Assembly: GCA_964497585.1 (NCBI GenBank)
Contig: CAZCDS010000018.1
Coordinates: forward strand, 42,549-106,548
Origin: CAZCDS01 sp964497585
GTDB lineage: Bacteria; Desulfobacterota; Desulfomonilia; Desulfomonilales; Desulfomonilaceae
Direction: 5' to 3'
DNA: 64,000 nt
The position numbers were made by a program, and so were the translations under genes. Positions 45,231 through 53,608 of this stretch are shown here, one piece after another. Numbering within the stretch: position 1 is the stretch's first letter; the number at the start of each line of letters is the position of its first letter. The notes under the pieces were generated by a model. It did no database searches and was not told the DNA's origin. It saw only the letters and a list, made by a program, of their open reading frames with translations.

Positions 45231-45240
45231 CAGGTAATAC
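45224..45240. promoter_or_regulatory. operator dyad GTATTACC-A-GGTAATAC
   Basis: A perfect 8+8 palindrome around one base overlaps the -10 element. A related GGTAATACC/GGTATCAC site lies at 45301-45317 inside the first gene. It is a likely binding site for the RHH-like protein encoded immediately downstream. Confidence 0.6.
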
Positions 45241-45265
45241 ATCTCTGTTTCAAGGGAGGGGAGCA

Positions 45266-45466
45266 ATGCTGAATACTCCATCACCGACCATCCAGGCCGG
45301 GGTAATACCGGGTATCACGCCTGTCCAGACACCTCTTGTGAACCCTCAGATAATCAGCGTCAAATTTCCCAAAGACCTTACATCCCAATTGGATCAACTC
45401 GACGGGCCGCGATCCCACCACATCCGGGAGGCCGTCAAGCTCTATCTGCGACTCGTGAAAGTGTAG
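45266..45466 (+). CDS. small RHH-like DNA-binding protein
   Basis: The start is ATG 45266 after GGGAGGGG (66 residues). The C-terminal IISVKFPKDLTSQLDQLDGPRSHHIREAVKLYLRLVK has the strand-helix-helix pattern of ribbon-helix-helix proteins and matches the C terminus of the protein at 53609 (VSARLPIALMAQLEALPGLKSDHVQRALKLYLRALK). The N-terminal 28 residues are Pro/Ile-rich and flexible. With the operator overlapping its own promoter it is probably an autorepressor of the block. Confidence 0.72.
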   Translation: MLNTPSPTIQAGVIPGITPVQTPLVNPQIISVKFPKDLTSQLDQLDGPRSHHIREAVKLYLRLVKV

Positions 45467-45481
45467 GAGAGGAGACAACCA

Positions 45482-46282
45482 ATGGCAAGGCTCTACGGAT
45501 TACCATTCAATCAGCCGATGCAGCCGCAAGGGAATCCTGTGCTCATGGCCGCGGCACTGGAATCCCTTTTTCCCGGTCGGTTCAATCCGCCGGCCGGACC
45601 CGGAGGGGATCAATCCGCGTGGAACGTGGCAATGGCGATGACTCACGGGGGGCTCGGTCCGGGGGCTGCATTCGGACAGCTCGGGCAGGAACAGCGGAAC
45701 CAGCTCGCCCGTGAGAAACTCGCGACAGAGGCAGAAATCGCGCGTAACAGACTAGCGGCAGAGGCCGCCCAACGTGCCATGCAGCGGATGTTTCTCGGTG
45801 GAGAAGCTGCCAAAGACCGCCAGCTCAAGCAAGCGCAAATCGACGCGGCGAATCAACGGGCGGCTGATGCGCTCCAACAGGGATTATGGAAATTCCTCAC
45901 GGGAGAGAAGGGCAAGGATCGCCGGACTGACAAATGGGTCTCCATGCGGGAAGCAGCCGCCGATCAAAACCTTGCGGGAAAGATGTTCGGCTTCCAAGCC
46001 AAAGCACAAAGGGAGGCTGAAAAGGCCCAGACGAAGCGCCTAACCGAGACGCGGAAATTGATTGACGCTTGGGAAAAGCAAGCCGCCTTTCGCCTCTTAG
46101 GTGGAGGTGGAGCTGGCGCCGACATTCTCCCAAAAGTAAACCTATTGCTCGGAAAGAATAAGGACATACGCCTGAAATATCGGCTGTTGAACCGCTTGGC
46201 AGAAACGGCACTCGGGCCTGGTGGGTATCCAGCCGCGATGGAAATGCTGAATGAGGCCTTGGCCCAACGGGGGCTCCAATGA
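45482..46282 (+). CDS. phage-like Ala/Gln-rich helical protein
   Basis: This 266-residue protein is helical and rich in Ala, Gln, Glu and Arg (for example ARNRLAAEAAQRAMQRMFLGGEAAKDRQLKQAQIDAANQRAADALQQ in pieces), like virion-internal or scaffold-type proteins of tailed phages. A Gly-rich linker (LLGGGGAGADIL) precedes a last helical part. Its stop overlaps the start of the 926-aa gene by four bases. Function is unknown; a structural or injection-related role is inferred from position. Confidence 0.65.
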   Translation: MARLYGLPFNQPMQPQGNPVLMAAALESLFPGRFNPPAGPGGDQSAWNVAMAMTHGGLGPGAAFGQLGQEQRNQLAREKLATEAEIARNRLAAEAAQRAMQRMFLGGEAAKDRQLKQAQIDAANQRAADALQQGLWKFLTGEKGKDRRTDKWVSMREAAADQNLAGKMFGFQAKAQREAEKAQTKRLTETRKLIDAWEKQAAFRLLGGGGAGADILPKVNLLLGKNKDIRLKYRLLNRLAETALGPGGYPAAMEMLNEALAQRGLQ

Positions 46283-49059
46283 GTAACCCTCTCCTTGATA
46301 TCCTCGACGAAGGGAACAATCGGAACGCAAGCAGTAATCCGCTTCTTGAGGAACTTGACCGCGGTGGCGGACTGAATACGCCGATAAATCTCCGGGACCC
46401 GGTTCAGGTCGGACGGGCCATGTTCCCTCTTTTGGAGAATCTCAACCGTCCGCTCTATGGGATGTACGGCGGGCTGACCGAGGCCGCAAAGGGCGGGGAT
46501 ATTTGGAGTGGCATAAAGAAGGGTCTCACGCTCAAGGAACGGAAGGAACTTCCGGATCTGCTTGACGCACTCAACCCGGGCTGGGACGCTGTCGAAAGAG
46601 AATTGGGCGATGTGCCGGAAGCACAGCCGGCTCTTGAGAAGTACAAGACCCTCCGCAACATCGGGCTCTCCATTGTGGAGCCTGATCCTCTTTGGATCGC
46701 CGGCAAGGTGGCGAAGCTGTTCCATGGGGCTGACGCCCTGGCCGACGTCGCGAAAATGGAGGTGCGGGGGTCACGACTCGGAAAGCAGTTCCTCCACCGA
46801 GTTGATTACGGCGAGGCCGGCAAACGCGTGGATATGGAACTATCCAAGGCAAAGTACGCACAGAAACAGGTCAATCAGGAAGTCCAAAAGATCCTTGATG
46901 AGATCCCCGAAGTAGACCTTGACGAGGTGTGGGACGTGATGGAGCGTGGCCATGTCTCGGAACTCGGGCCATTGGGATTATCAACCGCTGCCGTTCGGCG
47001 AACGGGGGATCTCATGAAGCAGAGCCGGAACCTCCAGAAGGAGATCATCCGGTTGCAGCGCAAACACGGCCTCCCCATGGACAAGCTCATCGAGGAACCT
47101 GATTACAGCTTCGCCCACCGGGAATTGACGGAAACCTCCAAATTCCGCCAGAAACCGATCTTCTTTCAGAAGGCCCATGTCCAGCAGTCTCCCGGCCGGG
47201 AACTCCACGCCTATTTCGAGCCGGGGAGCGAGAAACCTTTCCATGTCGGGAAGTCAGGCAAAGGAACCCCCGTCAAACTGATTACAGACGACGAAGGGGT
47301 CAAAACCTTCGTCGATAGGAAGACGGGCGCCCCGTTGGAACGTCGGCAAATCTCCAAGACCGAGGCTCAGGCGCTTCTTTCGGACAAGGAATTCATACCG
47401 AATTTCTGGAAGGCCCAGGAGATTGACATCCAACGGAAGATCGGAAAAGTCCACGCGCTCCGGGCGATTGATGACTTCGTGGAAAGCGGAGACCTCATCA
47501 AACTCGAAAAGGGCGATATTGTTCCGAGCGGATACCGGCAGCTTGAGATCCCCGGTTATGAGAATTTTATGGCCCGCAAGGATACCGCGAACCTCCTTGA
47601 CTCGATGGGATCTGCGTATTTGGACCCCGAATCCTTCGCCAGCTATATGCGGGGCTTTTTCGAAAAGACCAAGGTGGGACAGATCCTCAAGCGGTCAACT
47701 CAAGTCACAGCCAGAAATTTGCTCGCGGCCTTTCCCCAGTACCATACCCGAAACGCTATCACGAACCAACAGCTTGCCTGGCTCGCCGGTGTCCGCAACC
47801 CTCGTCGGGTGGATCAGGCTCTCTCAGTACAAACCGGCTGGGGCCCGCAGGCTTACCATGAACTTCCCAACCTGCAACTTCGGGACGAGCTTGAACGCCG
47901 GGGCGCTATCCGAACGGGCTTCAGTACCACCTTTGGGGAAGAAGGCGCCAAAGAGCCGTTCCGGATTATTGACGCGATCGCGGAAAGCAAGACCGGTCGA
48001 TTATCCATTTTGAACAAACTCGTCCGCGTAGTTCGGAAACCCCTGGTCACTGGTGAGAAAGTGAATGACTGGCTTTTTGGGGCGGGAAGCCATATCGAGG
48101 ACAACGCAAAGATCCAAGTTGCGATTGACTACCTGAAGAAGCACCGGGGGGACCATCCCAACCTCGAATCTGCCCTTGATGAGGCTGCTTGGCGGGCTAA
48201 GCAATTCATTTTCGACTATTCCGATCTGACGCAACGTGAACGAACCGCAAAAATTCTATTCCCGTTCCTCGCGTGGAGCCGGAATATGGTCGCCCGCACC
48301 ATCAAGGATCTCGGGGGGCAACCAGCGCGGCTCGGGCGGTACAGCAGAGTGGCGAATAAACTGCCGGCGCTTTTCGGGGCCCGGTTCTTGACCGAGGACG
48401 AATACAAGGTCGCCCCGGAGTACATCAAAGAGGGGGGCACGGTAGTCCATCCGGGGCTGGAACGTCCCAAAGGAACCCCCGGCGGGTTCCTTCCCGTACC
48501 CTATTCTCCTTTTCAGACGCCCGAGGAGATCTACAACCGGCCAGGAGAAGCATTGCTCAACATGATCGCTCCTCAATTCAAGGGATGGTTCATGGAATTG
48601 CCCACCAACTACTCCCTTTGGAGAGGCGGACCAATCGATCGGGGCGCAAAGCGGGCTGTTGACGCGTGGCTCGGCCGGGGGGACCGGACCAAGCTCTTCG
48701 GGGTAGATATCCCGCCGATCTGGGAACACGCGATCAAGTCAACGCCCCTGAGTCGATATGCACAGACGCTCGACGCGATTACCCGGAACGTGATTCCTGG
48801 CATGGAGAATCCGTACCGAGCACCGCTTTCCCCCGGAGAGACTGCCATGTGGGCCCTGACTGGAGGCAAGGCCGCACCATTGGAATTCGACAAATGGAAG
48901 AATTGGGCCCGGTACAGTGAAAAGAAGCAGGATGATTTTTTCCGATCAAAGATCCGCCGGGCCTTAGAGGTTGGTGATACCGAAGGGAAGGAATATTGGT
49001 TGGAGCGGCTCCGTCAGTACCGCGAGGAGAAGGATCGGGCCAGCGCCCAATTAGACTAG
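46279..49059 (+). CDS. 926-aa phage-type large protein, LPD38-like C-terminal part
   Basis: The start ATG 46279 overlaps the preceding stop. Near residue 475 QVTARNLLAAFPQYHTRNAITNQQLAWLAGVRNPRRVDQAL and near 650 FIFDYSDLTQRERTAKILFPFLAWSRNMVARTI resemble the segments of large polyvalent (LPD38-type) and virion-internal proteins of phages, in which FDYSDLTpfER...FPFYxWxRkN is typical. The N-terminal third has a repeat-like start (SNPLLDILDEG / SNPLLEELDRG). There is no nuclease, protease or P-loop motif. DNA or protein transfer during infection is a guess. Confidence 0.65.
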   Translation: MSNPLLDILDEGNNRNASSNPLLEELDRGGGLNTPINLRDPVQVGRAMFPLLENLNRPLYGMYGGLTEAAKGGDIWSGIKKGLTLKERKELPDLLDALNPGWDAVERELGDVPEAQPALEKYKTLRNIGLSIVEPDPLWIAGKVAKLFHGADALADVAKMEVRGSRLGKQFLHRVDYGEAGKRVDMELSKAKYAQKQVNQEVQKILDEIPEVDLDEVWDVMERGHVSELGPLGLSTAAVRRTGDLMKQSRNLQKEIIRLQRKHGLPMDKLIEEPDYSFAHRELTETSKFRQKPIFFQKAHVQQSPGRELHAYFEPGSEKPFHVGKSGKGTPVKLITDDEGVKTFVDRKTGAPLERRQISKTEAQALLSDKEFIPNFWKAQEIDIQRKIGKVHALRAIDDFVESGDLIKLEKGDIVPSGYRQLEIPGYENFMARKDTANLLDSMGSAYLDPESFASYMRGFFEKTKVGQILKRSTQVTARNLLAAFPQYHTRNAITNQQLAWLAGVRNPRRVDQALSVQTGWGPQAYHELPNLQLRDELERRGAIRTGFSTTFGEEGAKEPFRIIDAIAESKTGRLSILNKLVRVVRKPLVTGEKVNDWLFGAGSHIEDNAKIQVAIDYLKKHRGDHPNLESALDEAAWRAKQFIFDYSDLTQRERTAKILFPFLAWSRNMVARTIKDLGGQPARLGRYSRVANKLPALFGARFLTEDEYKVAPEYIKEGGTVVHPGLERPKGTPGGFLPVPYSPFQTPEEIYNRPGEALLNMIAPQFKGWFMELPTNYSLWRGGPIDRGAKRAVDAWLGRGDRTKLFGVDIPPIWEHAIKSTPLSRYAQTLDAITRNVIPGMENPYRAPLSPGETAMWALTGGKAAPLEFDKWKNWARYSEKKQDDFFRSKIRRALEVGDTEGKEYWLERLRQYREEKDRASAQLD

Positions 49060-49067
49060 GAGTGCAA

Positions 49068-49577
49068 ATGGTAACCGAAGACGTCACCGCGGAACTGCCG
49101 ATCATCACAGTCACACCCGAGGCACGTGAACAGTGCCCCTATGTGGAATACATCGACCTGCCCACGGTCACCCGCCCTTTGCCCCTGGGAGACTTCTCCA
49201 TTTTCGGATTCGAAGAGCACGTGATCATCAAGGCCCTGCCTGTTATGCGCCTTGCCCAAGGACTTGCGGAATGCCCTGATGAACTCATGCAATACATCGG
49301 GCTATTCGAGGCATTTCCCCATCGGTGGATCATCGTTGACGATGTGATGAGTGACGAAGAAGTGGAGGATTTTACCGCCAAGCTCGCGCCGGGCGAATTC
49401 CCGAGACTCCTTGGAGAGATCGTCGTTCGGCACGCAGTTCCTATCATCCCCGTCGCCGATCCCCTCTCAGGCGGAATGTGGGTAGAGGCACTGCTGAAGG
49501 GATGGTATCGGAACGTCGGAGCCTTTCTCAGCGGAACAAGTCTCCCTCGATTTGAGGAACAGGTCCAATACCATTGA
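49068..49577 (+). CDS. unknown protein of the phage-like block
   Basis: The start is ATG 49068 after TAGGAG (169 residues). It begins VTEDVTAELPIITVTPEAREQCPYVEYIDLPTV in pieces, is rich in acidic and Pro residues and has a central helix VIIKALPVMRLAQGLAECPDELMQYIGLFEAFPHRWIIVDDV in parts. No known motif. It starts nine bases after the 926-aa gene, so it belongs to the same transcript. Confidence 0.6.
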   Translation: MVTEDVTAELPIITVTPEAREQCPYVEYIDLPTVTRPLPLGDFSIFGFEEHVIIKALPVMRLAQGLAECPDELMQYIGLFEAFPHRWIIVDDVMSDEEVEDFTAKLAPGEFPRLLGEIVVRHAVPIIPVADPLSGGMWVEALLKGWYRNVGAFLSGTSLPRFEEQVQYH

Positions 49578-49621
49578 CGGTTTTCAGTCCTCAAAATTGA
49601 GGACCCAGCCAGGAAAGCGCT

Positions 49622-49732
49622 TTGATAGCCGAGAAGGAAACAACCGCGTCGATTGAATCCCTCCTCACCGGTTGGCACAGGAAACGCCTGCAGGAGCTTG
49701 GACCTGGGGCCGTGAGCCAGATGGTACACTGA
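49622..49732 (+). CDS. possible 36-aa protein
   Basis: A TTG start after AGGA (seven bases) leads to a protein-like frame with IAEKETTASIESLLTGWHRK and KRLQELGPGAVSQMVH. It is the only small frame here with coding-like composition. The start codon is weak, so the call is tentative. Confidence 0.3.
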   Translation: MIAEKETTASIESLLTGWHRKRLQELGPGAVSQMVH

Positions 49733-49830
49733 GAGGCCAAAACATGACGACGACTCGGCCTTTTCCCTTGACAAAGAGATGAAAATATCGGCATTTGCGG
49801 GGCGCCGGGCGGTATCAGTATTCAGAACGC

Positions 49831-49859
49831 TTGTTTTCTGAGTAATAAAACGTCATAAT
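49831..49859 (+). promoter_or_regulatory. promoter of the toxin-antitoxin pair
   Basis: TTGTTT (49831-49836) and CATAAT (49854-49859) with a 17-base spacer lie 121 bases before the Panacea-type ATG. The -10 matches 5 of 6; the -35 is weak. Confidence 0.4.
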
Positions 49860-49980
49860 TGGATATCTTCAATAAACTCAGGGTGTGGTTCGAGGGTCGA
49901 ATCGGCGCCAAGCCGGGACGCAAAGCACGGTTGTCCCTGCCGCGCTTCTGCCCAGCTCCGCGAGAGAGAGGAGAGCTGAC

Positions 49981-50526
49981 ATGCGAAAGGAATATTTCGA
50001 CAAGGAAAGAACCGTCGCAACGATACTCTTCTTCGCCGAGAAGGCTGGGGGAACCATAGACCTATGGCGCCTCCTTAAACTCATATACGTGGCCGATAGG
50101 AAACATCTAAACAAAAAGGGGCACACGATCACACGGGACATCTACGGCAAGCTTCCAGCGGGAGCCACCCCGTCCGCAACCTATGATCTGCTCAAGGAAG
50201 CCCGCGGAGAAAAAACACCAACAAGACATGACCTCCGGGACTTCATAACGCAGTATATTATCGTCCAACCCGATCCTGACAACGTTGTCATAGCGCGTCA
50301 ATCCCCGAACCTTGAAGATCTCTCGCCTGCCGAAATTGAGACCTTGGAGGACGTTTGGAATACTTTAGGAAGGGCTTCGTTTGGAGTGCTTTGGGAGGAG
50401 GCCCACGACCAAGCATACAAAGACAAGGAGCCAAATGACAACTGGATTTCCTATGAGGCTATGGCTGAGACCGAGGAACTGAAGACCTATCTGCGAGATC
50501 GCGCCTCAGACTTCCTCCTGCCATAG
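49981..50526 (+). CDS. Panacea (DUF4065/SocA-like) antitoxin
   Basis: The start is ATG 49981 with GAGAGGAG upstream (181 residues). FDKERTVATILFFAEKAGGTIDLWRLLKLIYVADRKHL in parts and GHTITRDIYGKLPAGATPSATYDLL match the PAD1/Panacea antitoxin domain, found in many toxin-antitoxin pairs with diverse toxins. The C-terminal half is acidic and helical. The next gene begins 18 bases after the stop and has toxin-like features, so the two form a candidate PanAT-type pair that stabilises the element. Confidence 0.85.
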   Translation: MRKEYFDKERTVATILFFAEKAGGTIDLWRLLKLIYVADRKHLNKKGHTITRDIYGKLPAGATPSATYDLLKEARGEKTPTRHDLRDFITQYIIVQPDPDNVVIARQSPNLEDLSPAEIETLEDVWNTLGRASFGVLWEEAHDQAYKDKEPNDNWISYEAMAETEELKTYLRDRASDFLLP

Positions 50527-50544
50527 ACACCGAAGGAAAAGTCG

Positions 50545-51015
50545 GTGTCGCCGGATTGGTTCAAGAAAGGACGCTTGATTTATTGTCTGTTTGGAGATCT
50601 CCCGGATAGCGGGTGGGATCGAGAAAGGTGGAAATTTGGTGTCCTGCTCGGGTATTCTCGCGGACCGGACAGGATGAGTTTCGTAATTATCAACTCTGCC
50701 GACGAAGACGAGCAACCCAAAGTACGCCCAGAAGATCGAGCCTTACAAATTGAAGTCTCGAAGGATGAAATCAAAGGGCTCAAGCACAAATCATTCATTG
50801 ATTGCAGCCAGTTGACCTCGAAACACGCCTATGACCTTTGGCAGGAATTTCAGAAATTCTCAAACACCCAAGACTATGGGCAAATTAAGCCAGAAATCTT
50901 GGATCAAATCCTGGAGAAATTTAAGGATTCTGACGACATATCCCGAACCGAACGAGGAGCGCTCGATTCTTCAATAGAGCCACGTGATTTTGACGCAGAG
51001 TTTGAACAGCTCTGA
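50545..51015 (+). CDS. candidate toxin, possibly MazF/PemK-like fold
   Basis: The start is GTG 50545 after AAGGAAAA (156 residues). KKGRLIYCLFGD, WKFGVLLGYSR and SFVIINSADED look like MazF/PemK-type barrel strands, and LKHKSFIDCSQLTSKHAYDLWQ with GQIKPEILDQILEKF is typical of their C-terminal part. Similarity is at pattern level only. Directly following a Panacea gene, toxin is the expected role; an RNase mode of action is inferred. The base composition is lower in G+C than the flanking genes. Confidence 0.6.
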   Translation: MSPDWFKKGRLIYCLFGDLPDSGWDRERWKFGVLLGYSRGPDRMSFVIINSADEDEQPKVRPEDRALQIEVSKDEIKGLKHKSFIDCSQLTSKHAYDLWQEFQKFSNTQDYGQIKPEILDQILEKFKDSDDISRTERGALDSSIEPRDFDAEFEQL

Positions 51016-51202
51016 CACGCGCCTCCCGGACCCTACCTTCCGCCCCCTCCAAACCCCGCTCCAGAAGCGTCGGGAAAAGGGCGCCCCTGAAATGGGCTCT
51101 CAAAGCCGCCAAGCGCGGACTTTCTCTTGCAAACCGAAAACTATGAAAACCGGGGACGCCGAGAGGGGCCTGTAAATGGTTAACAAGCAGGACGGACCCT
51201 TC

Positions 51203-51239
51203 CGGGTCCCATAGGGCTGGGCTTTTGGGCCCCTGACGT
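51203..51239 (+). terminator. terminator-like repeat A
   Basis: CGGGTCCCATAGGG, TGGGCTTTTGGGC and CCCTGACGT form a run closely related to 51960-51999. A GGACCC-TTCC-GGGTCC hairpin overlaps it on the left (51194-51209). The pair flanks the gene 51310-51876. Confidence 0.4.
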
Positions 51240-51309
51240 GACGAGGATCTCTGCGGGTCAGTTCACCAATGGAGCTTCTCGCCATTGAAAGAGGTCAGGA
51301 TTTCTTTTT

Positions 51310-51876
51310 CTACTTGAAGTACTTGTTGTAGACTTTCACGGTGATATCTGACTCGAATTTCAATGTTCGACCATGCTTGAATCCCAGAAGTAGAATCCCC
51401 ACTTCACCGTCTTGCAGGTCTTGATTAATCCTATCTGAAATGAATCTGTCTCGTTCATCAATTATCTGTTGGAATTCTTTCGTGAGTGCAGGATTGTCCT
51501 CGATTTCATTTTTCGGGTGCTTGCTCGCGAAGTCACGGTATTTTATCGTCAGATCCTCACTCTCAGTCGGTCGAAGCTCTGCTCCAATCCTAGCCAGGCA
51601 CACCCAAACGCGATAGTTCCAAACGTCTGGCCACTTTTTATTTTTTAGTGCCTCCCGCAGTTTCTGGATCTGATAACGACACCCGAAGCCGCTCTCCCCA
51701 TCATCCAAAGAGTCGTTGTAAACCTTGTGCACTGCGCCAGGAGCTTTTGCTATCTTCTTCACTTCTTCTAATATCCATTCCCATTGTTTCTCAGTCTTTT
51801 GGTACATGTCCGGACATAAAGGACCAACCTCCTGCTTCGTGTGCCCGATCTTGAAGTGATGCAAAATCCTTGGCAT
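51310..51876 (-). CDS. unknown protein, flanked by related repeats
   Basis: The start is ATG 51876 directly after GAAGGAGG (188 residues). The protein is acidic-basic mixed and helical (KQWEWILEEVKKIAKAPGAVHKVYN, KEFQQIIDERDRFISDRINQDL) and ends with strands GILLLGFKHGRTLKFESDITVKVYN in parts. I do not recognise the family. It is on the opposite strand to its neighbours, has lower G+C and is flanked by similar terminator-like repeats, signs of a separately acquired cassette such as a defence or cargo gene. Confidence 0.65.
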   Translation of the reverse strand: MPRILHHFKIGHTKQEVGPLCPDMYQKTEKQWEWILEEVKKIAKAPGAVHKVYNDSLDDGESGFGCRYQIQKLREALKNKKWPDVWNYRVWVCLARIGAELRPTESEDLTIKYRDFASKHPKNEIEDNPALTKEFQQIIDERDRFISDRINQDLQDGEVGILLLGFKHGRTLKFESDITVKVYNKYFK

Positions 51877-51959
51877 AAAAGACCTCCTTCGAACAAGGTT
51901 CATGAGAAACACCCTGTTGTCAAGAAAGGATTTCTGCCACCCCGCGATTTAAACGGCCA

Positions 51960-51999
51960 CGGGACCCTATAGAATGGGGTTTTTGGGGTTCCTGGCGTA
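51960..51999 (+). terminator. terminator-like repeat B
   Basis: CGGGACCCTATAG, TGGGGTTTTTGGGG and TCCTGGCGT correspond base for base to repeat A with few changes. It is the second flank of the 51310-51876 gene. Confidence 0.4.
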
Positions 52000-52540
52000 C
52001 CGGTTTTGAACATGCGGTCTCAGGGGCCCCTACAGATATATATATAAAGGGAGGCCCAGACCCCCTCCCCAGGGGTGGGGGCGTCCGCCGCCGCACTCTT
52101 CCTTCCGGCGTACACGCGCCGGCCGCTCGGCCACGCCACACGACACAGACCACGCCGACCCGCGATCTTCACCGTCCACACGACCACGACCCTCAAACCG
52201 AGAGGCGAGAGAAAAGAGGGAAAGGGGGATTACACGAGAAGGGCCCTATCCCGCGCGTCATGGAAAAGTAGGGGTTCCCGGGTGGGAGGATATTCCCGCG
52301 GCCCCGAACGGCCAGGGACGCGCGCCTGCGTGCGCCGCGTTCCGCAGAATCACGACCGTGGAACCCCAGAACGGCAAAGCCGAGCCCGAAGGCCCGGCCG
52401 CCTGAAGACCGACGCCCCCCCCCTTGATATCGGAGCCGTCTTCAGCTCGGAAGTCTCCACGAAAGGGCCGCAGGCTGTCAAGGGGCTCGCTCGAAAATCG
52501 AAGAGCCAGGGGAACTTTTGTTGTCAAACGATGTCTTACG

Positions 52541-52569
52541 TTGACAGATGATGTCACACGGTGTATAAG
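52541..52569 (+). promoter_or_regulatory. strong promoter of the recombinase gene
   Basis: A perfect TTGACA (52541-52546) and TATAAG (52564-52569) are 17 bases apart, 24 bases before the ATG. The -35 is the right arm of an inverted repeat TGTCAA-N13-TTGACA (52522-52546), a likely operator. Confidence 0.72.
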
Positions 52570-52592
52570 AGGGGGGGGGGAAGGAGACGGTC

Positions 52593-53537
52593 ATGGACGC
52601 GCTCGCAATCACTCAGGACACGACCCCGGTCACGTCAACCGACGATTTGATCAACGCCTTCTTGTCTGGAAGATCCCCCCGGACGGTTGACGCGTATCGC
52701 AGAGACCTTCAGGACTTTGCCGACTTCCTGGGAGTCCACGACACCGCGGAAGCGGCGAGGGTCTTCCTCTCGGGAGGCCACGGCAGGGCCAATCTGACAG
52801 CCCTCAACTACGTTCAGGCCCTTCAGGATCGGGGGCTACAGCCCACCACGATCAACCGGCGGCTCGCTGCCCTGCGATCCTTGACAGAGATGGGCCGGAC
52901 CATCGGCCTGATTTCCTGGAAACTGGAGGCCAAGAACCTCAAAACGGAACCCTACCGAGACACCCGAGGGCCGGGATTGGAAGGCTTCAAGCGGATGCTG
53001 AACATCACCAAAGAGCGGAACGACTGCAAAGGCGCCCGTGACTTTGCCATTCTCAGGTTACTCTTCGATCTGGGCCTTCGCCGAGGGGAGGTGGTAGCCC
53101 TGGACGTGGCAGACGTGGACCTTGCGGCGCACACTATCGACGTGATGGGCAAGGGCAGGAGTCAGAAGAGTACCTTGACTCTGTCAGAACCGACCAGTCA
53201 GGCGCTGTCGTCATGGTTCGATATCCGAGGGACGGAACCGGGCCCGCTCTTCACGAACTGCGACCGCGCACAGAAGGGGCATGGAAGGCTCAGCGGAACG
53301 AGCGTTTACCGGCTTGTCAGAAGCCTTGGCGAGAAGATTGGTGTCAAGACACGACCGCATGGAATCCGACACTCAGCGATCACGACGGCTCTTCAGAAGG
53401 CACAGGCCAATGGCATTGACTTGGAAGCGGTTCTGGACTTCAGCCGACATGCGGACGTGAAGACCATGATGATGTATAGAGACCGTGAGCGGGATATCCA
53501 GGGGAAATTATCCGAGCTGGTAGCAGACTCCGTATGA
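52593..53537 (+). CDS. tyrosine recombinase, XerC/D type
   Basis: This 314-residue protein starts at ATG 52593 with AAGGAG upstream. The N-terminal SAM-like core-binding domain includes SPRTVDAYRRDLQDFADFLG. Catalytic positions are R in DLGLRRGEVVAL (about 162), K in GKGRSQK, HGIRHSAITT (H-x-x-R near 256), SRHADVKTM and MMYRD with the nucleophile Tyr near 295. This is a second recombinase distinct from the integrase at 61594. Plasmid-borne Xer proteins resolve multimers, which fits the replicon genes downstream. Confidence 0.9.
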   Translation: MDALAITQDTTPVTSTDDLINAFLSGRSPRTVDAYRRDLQDFADFLGVHDTAEAARVFLSGGHGRANLTALNYVQALQDRGLQPTTINRRLAALRSLTEMGRTIGLISWKLEAKNLKTEPYRDTRGPGLEGFKRMLNITKERNDCKGARDFAILRLLFDLGLRRGEVVALDVADVDLAAHTIDVMGKGRSQKSTLTLSEPTSQALSSWFDIRGTEPGPLFTNCDRAQKGHGRLSGTSVYRLVRSLGEKIGVKTRPHGIRHSAITTALQKAQANGIDLEAVLDFSRHADVKTMMMYRDRERDIQGKLSELVADSV

Positions 53538-53563
53538 GTACGAAAATTGACATTATCGTACTC
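53536..53563. repeat. inverted repeat GAGTACGA-N12-TCGTACTC
   Basis: A perfect 8+8 dyad begins at the recombinase stop codon and encloses a TTGACA (53547-53552). It may be an operator for the RHH-like gene that starts 46 bases later, or a terminator-like hairpin. Confidence 0.45.
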
Positions 53564-53608
53564 AAAATAACGCCCAAAATAGGCGAATCTTGAGAAGGAA
53601 AATGGACC

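Larger units (their letters stand above)
44864..45265. other. regulatory region before the phage-like block
   Basis: It contains a terminator-like hairpin at 44980-45001, a dyad CTACTGA-N6-TCAGTAG at 45121-45140, a terminator at 45153-45180 and the promoter/operator at 45203-45240. No gene is supported. Confidence 0.6.
51877..52592. other. 716-bp GC-rich region without a supported gene
   Basis: It holds repeat B (51960-51999), a TA-repeat with CCCCCTCCCC-A-GGGGTGGGGG dyad near 52025-52081, and the recombinase promoter with an inverted repeat TGTCAA/TTGACA (52522-52546). No frame has a ribosome site and family resemblance. Confidence 0.5.
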
